Assembly: GCA_041477815.1 (NCBI GenBank)
Contig: JBGOUV010000291.1
Coordinates: 1 to 8,811, forward strand
DNA length: 8,811 nt
Reading direction: 5' to 3'
Source of the DNA: JBGOUV01 sp041477815
Lineage (GTDB): Bacteria; Acidobacteriota; Terriglobia; Bryobacterales; JACQDG01
A program made the position numbers and the translations under genes. The notes beneath the pieces were generated by a model. The model was not told the DNA's origin and made no database searches. It was given only the letters and a program-made list of their open reading frames with translations. Shown one piece after another: positions 6,300 to 8,811 of this stretch (position 1 is the first letter of the stretch; every line of letters starts with the position of its first letter).

Positions 6300-7568
6300 A
6301 TGGGTTCCTGGTGGAAAGCTACCTTGACGGTCGCCAGCGTTGCTCTGGTAACTCGTTGGATTTACAAGCGGTTGCTAGATATTCCCCCCGAGCAGCTCCC
6401 GGAATGGCTGGCTCCCCCGAGGGTACCTGAGCCGAACCTGTTCCAAACCCCCGGCACACGGGCCGAGACCGTCCCCCCGGCGGCCACCAGTTGTCGTCCC
6501 GCTCATAGCCTTCCCGCAGCGACTCCCTTGGCGACCCAGGGCCTTTCGCTGCACCCCCGGGTGGAGCCCTCCGCCACCCTATCCCGACCTGCTCTTGTAA
6601 AGCTCTCCCCCCACAGAGCCTGGGCGCCGGCGTCAGTCCCTCTCCTTCTGCTCGTCCGGCGCCTTTCGTTCCAACGCGTGGACCCGAAAGGCCGGCTGGA
6701 GGCCGCGGCCGAAGCCAAGCGCGATGCTTATTGGAGCGGAGCCGCCGAAGAGGTATCTATGCCGTCTCAGCCGTCGTCCGGACGATCGGTCCGCAGCCTG
6801 GTCCATGCCATGGAGCGCGCAGCCGGACTGATCCTGTTGCCGCTGCGTTCTCGCCCCCTCCGCCGCACGATTGCCCTGGCCGCCTTCGCTCTCTTGCTGG
6901 TGGCCTACTTCCCGATGGGCTCCGTGTTGGCTCCCCTGCACGAGCGTGCCGCGTTTGCCTGGCAAGAGCGCTTCGACGACGGGCTCACCCATTGGGTTCA
7001 GGCCTCGGCCCTGGAACCTGACCGCTCCGGCGCCATCCGCGTCCACGGTCTGGCCATGTACGGCAAGACCACGACACTCCGAAACTACGAGGTGAACTTC
7101 GCGGCCCGCATCCAGAAACGGTCCATCGGGTGGGTGGTGCGCGCCGAAGGTTTGGAGAACTTCTACGTCTTCAAGCTGACCGACCGCGGCCGTTCCCCGG
7201 CCGGCCGCAAGTTCGACCTCACCCGTTACCCCGTCGTGGCCGGCAGCGCTCCCGCCCGCAACGACATGGAAACCGTCCCCCTGGTCCTCCGCGTCGCCGA
7301 CGACGACTTTCTGGAGGTCGCGGTGCGGGTCACCGAGGACCAGATCCTCACCAGCGTCAACGGCTACGGCGTGGATGCCTGGAAGCACCCCAAGCGCAAG
7401 ACCGGCGGCATCGGATTGCTGGCCGAGAAGGGTGAGTCGTTCCTGGTCAAGTCCTTGACCATCTCCGGGAACGAGGATTTCCTCGGCCTGTTCCTCTGGG
7501 GCGCGGAAGAGACTTTCCGCTCTGTGAGAAAGAACCTCCTGTCGCTCACGGCAATGCAGGTTTGGTAA
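6300..7568 (+). CDS. membrane-anchored protein with C-terminal jelly-roll (3-keto-disaccharide hydrolase/DUF1080-like) domain
   Basis: A 422-residue protein in three parts. Residues 1-26 form a possible N-terminal membrane segment (WWKATLTVASVALVTRWIYK). Residues 28-185 are Pro/Ala/Ser-rich and probably a disordered linker. A clear membrane helix follows at about 189-208 (TIALAAFALLLVAYFPMG), and residues 218-392 form a beta-rich domain: ERFDDGLTHW, then GLAMYGKTTTLRNYEVNFAARI, IGWVVRAEGLENFYVFKL, VNGYGVDAW, KTGGIGLLAEKGESFLVKSLTISG. That wording fits the concanavalin-like/DUF1080 sandwich seen in Acidobacteria proteins, usually sugar-binding; no catalytic residues can be assigned. The promoter and AAAGGGA site support ATG 6300, although an internal ATG at 6759 would give a 269-residue form with only the second helix. 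Convergent, 8 bp from the nuclease-like gene. Confidence 0.75.
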   Translation: MGSWWKATLTVASVALVTRWIYKRLLDIPPEQLPEWLAPPRVPEPNLFQTPGTRAETVPPAATSCRPAHSLPAATPLATQGLSLHPRVEPSATLSRPALVKLSPHRAWAPASVPLLLLVRRLSFQRVDPKGRLEAAAEAKRDAYWSGAAEEVSMPSQPSSGRSVRSLVHAMERAAGLILLPLRSRPLRRTIALAAFALLLVAYFPMGSVLAPLHERAAFAWQERFDDGLTHWVQASALEPDRSGAIRVHGLAMYGKTTTLRNYEVNFAARIQKRSIGWVVRAEGLENFYVFKLTDRGRSPAGRKFDLTRYPVVAGSAPARNDMETVPLVLRVADDDFLEVAVRVTEDQILTSVNGYGVDAWKHPKRKTGGIGLLAEKGESFLVKSLTISGNEDFLGLFLWGAEETFRSVRKNLLSLTAMQVW

Positions 7569-7576
7569 GTCTGAAG

Positions 7577-8068
7577 CTACCTGTACTCCCCGGGTGGGAC
7601 GAGTGTGGGGAGACTTATTTCTTCCCTCAAGGGATCCCACGTTGCCACTTTTAGTCGCCGCCCGCTGCTGTACTCCAGAACGTCAAGCCGACCGAAGGTG
7701 TTGAGCAAGTAATGAACCGCCTGAGTCACTCCGGCCGGCGAAACGATGATGGAATAGGCGGGAAGAGCGACACGGCTGTATCCGAGCAACTGAGACAAGT
7801 CTCGCAGGCTTATCTGTTTGCGCTTGCATTCGACGAACCCCAACAGCCCCGATTTCCGCAGGCGAACGACGGCCGTCACATCCACACAGATGTCATACGA
7901 TTGGTACTGTGGGAACAGGTGATGCAGCCCGTGCCCCTGCAAGAACCGATTCAGCGCGACGGTTGACGTGTCGTACGTTTCGACCGTAGCCGTGGGAAAA
8001 CGCCCCTTTAGCACCCGCCGGAACCACGCCATCACCGGCGGATACATTTCCCTCTCCCGAGCGTACAT
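7577..8068 (-). CDS. PD-(D/E)XK nuclease-like protein
   Basis: A 163-residue protein with a helix at the N terminus (PPVMAWFRRVLKGRF), a strand region, and what looks like a restriction-endonuclease-like core: D59 and D63 in SYDICVDVTAVVRL, then E80-C-K82 in GLLGFVECKRKQ, followed by the helix SLRDLSQLLGYSRVAL with a conserved-looking Q93. D-(about 17)-E-x-K on neighbouring strands followed by a Gln-containing helix is the typical metal-dependent nuclease arrangement. The target is unknown. ATG 8066-8068 lies 4 bases after the stop of the LAGLIDADG-like gene, so the two form an operon; a purine-rich GGAAGAGGGA sits somewhat far upstream. The open frame reaches 8143, but that part only mirrors the upstream gene. 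Methylase or helicase partners are not visible here. Confidence 0.62.
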   Translation of the reverse strand: MYAREREMYPPVMAWFRRVLKGRFPTATVETYDTSTVALNRFLQGHGLHHLFPQYQSYDICVDVTAVVRLRKSGLLGFVECKRKQISLRDLSQLLGYSRVALPAYSIIVSPAGVTQAVHYLLNTFGRLDVLEYSSGRRLKVATWDPLREEISLPTLVPPGEYR

Positions 8069-8072
8069 GGAC

Positions 8073-8811
8073 TCAGTCCGATCCCTCTTCCAAGGATGTG
8101 TCGTAGTGCTCGCCCTCATCCAGCAAGGCCAACTGCGGGTCACCGCGCTCGACGCATTGCTGACAGCCCATAGCCAGGCAGATCTGCCAGTACGAGTCGA
8201 AGTGTTTCCTTTGCAGACCCTTGGGGAGCGCCGCCGATTTCTCGCCCGGATGTCGCGGCTTCGGCTTGACCCGGCGGATGTTCGGGTTGGGGTTGCATTT
8301 CGGAGGAAGTTGGCCCCCGCGCTGCAAGTCCTCCGCTATGAACTCCTTAAGGATCTCCTGCTTATAGCTGACATGAAAGCCTACCCGTTGAAAAGCTTCG
8401 GCGAAGATCTTGACTTGGTGTTCCTTCGCCCATGCACTTCCCTGGAGGACCCTCGGCTGTCGAACGTTGGGATGCCCCCACTGTATGATCTGCACAGGGA
8501 TGTCAAGGTGCTGCTGCAGTAATGTACAAAGCTGGATGGGGAGAATCCAATTCTGGTTGTTTACCTCGATGTAGACCCGCCGCCTTCCGTCGAGGTAACG
8601 GTTACTGTCCCGAATGAACCCACCCGCATCAGCGACGCCTCGCAGGAACTCGATCTGGATGACTTGTTCCGGCGACTCCATGACTGCCTTGGGCACTTCG
8701 AATTCCGCATACGACCGCTTGCCTCTTAGCAGGTAGCCAATGTTCCGCCATGCCAAGGAGTTTCTGAGGAACCTTATCGTGAATTCGATCGCGGAGGGTG
8801 ACTTGGTGTAC
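8073..8811 (-). CDS. LAGLIDADG-like DNA-binding protein with altered catalytic motif (start outside window)
   Basis: The frame stays open to the right edge, so the N terminus is missing; 245 residues are visible (numbered from the edge). A LAGLIDADG helix reads IEFLRGVADAGGFIRD (53-68), followed by the expected strand pair (RRRVYIEVNN), a helix (NWILPIQLCTLLQQHL), another strand (IPVQIIQWG) and KEHQVKIFAEAFQRVGF with YKQEILKEF, the usual second half of a single-motif homing-endonuclease fold. At the position of the catalytic acid (LAGLIDA-D-G) there is G63. The tail (165-245) is basic, then has C172, C211, C216 and C219, possibly a zinc site. Base composition looks lower in GC than the neighbours, hinting at transfer. 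Other readings are a WhiA-like regulator or a nicked-out intein/intron relic; nothing shows host exon splicing. Confidence 0.65.
   Translation of the reverse strand, partial: YTKSPSAIEFTIRFLRNSLAWRNIGYLLRGKRSYAEFEVPKAVMESPEQVIQIEFLRGVADAGGFIRDSNRYLDGRRRVYIEVNNQNWILPIQLCTLLQQHLDIPVQIIQWGHPNVRQPRVLQGSAWAKEHQVKIFAEAFQRVGFHVSYKQEILKEFIAEDLQRGGQLPPKCNPNPNIRRVKPKPRHPGEKSAALPKGLQRKHFDSYWQICLAMGCQQCVERGDPQLALLDEGEHYDTSLEEGSD

Noticed and set aside
7569..7576. Shared terminator between the convergent genes at the membrane protein/nuclease junction
   Set aside because: Only 8 bp separate the stop codons and I see no hairpin with a T-tract there.
7968..8522. 184-codon + strand frame opposite the LAGLIDADG-like gene
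   Set aside because: No recognisable domain, while the minus strand carries the homing-endonuclease-like fold and continues open to the window edge.

Overview
The window looks like chromosomal DNA of a high-GC Acidobacteriota, most likely of the Bryobacterales/Solibacter type. The clues are a secreted protein of the Acidobacteria-typical VWFA-related family, a membrane-anchored jelly-roll-like protein of a kind I associate with that group, and a Tat-exported sulfatase paired with an FG-GAP propeller protein. This is inference from protein style; no rRNA or tRNA is present. Coding density is high, and no stretch without a gene exceeds about 160 bases.

Layout. 1-402: the end of an unidentified + strand gene, overlapped by a small hypothetical gene. 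368-1710: two minus-strand genes, a coiled-coil/zinc-ribbon protein and then a VWFA-related secreted protein, separated by a perfect 30-bp palindrome (1208-1237). 1711-2247: a 154-bp spacer with two TATAATCG promoter-like boxes, then a compact hicB-hicA toxin-antitoxin operon; hicA is only 59 codons long. 2261-3559: citrate synthase (gltA) on the minus strand. 3614-6239: a divergent sulfatase gene translationally coupled to a secreted seven-repeat FG-GAP protein. 6240-7568: a well-formed sigma-70-type promoter packed with TACTA/TAGTA dyads, driving a 422-residue membrane protein with a C-terminal carbohydrate-binding-like domain. 7577-8811: a minus-strand pair running off the window edge, a LAGLIDADG-like protein (start outside the window) followed 4 bases later by a small PD-(D/E)XK nuclease-like protein.

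How the genes may work together. Sulfatase plus propeller looks like an exported module acting on sulfated glycans. HicBA is an autonomous toxin-antitoxin cassette. The 3'-terminal pair is the most unusual part. The LAGLIDADG motif carries glycine where the catalytic acid should be, and its neighbour carries a plausible D...ExK nuclease site. This suggests a two-subunit DNA recognition/cleavage system in which a retired homing-endonuclease fold supplies specificity and a separate subunit cuts. That is a hypothesis from motifs and gene order only.
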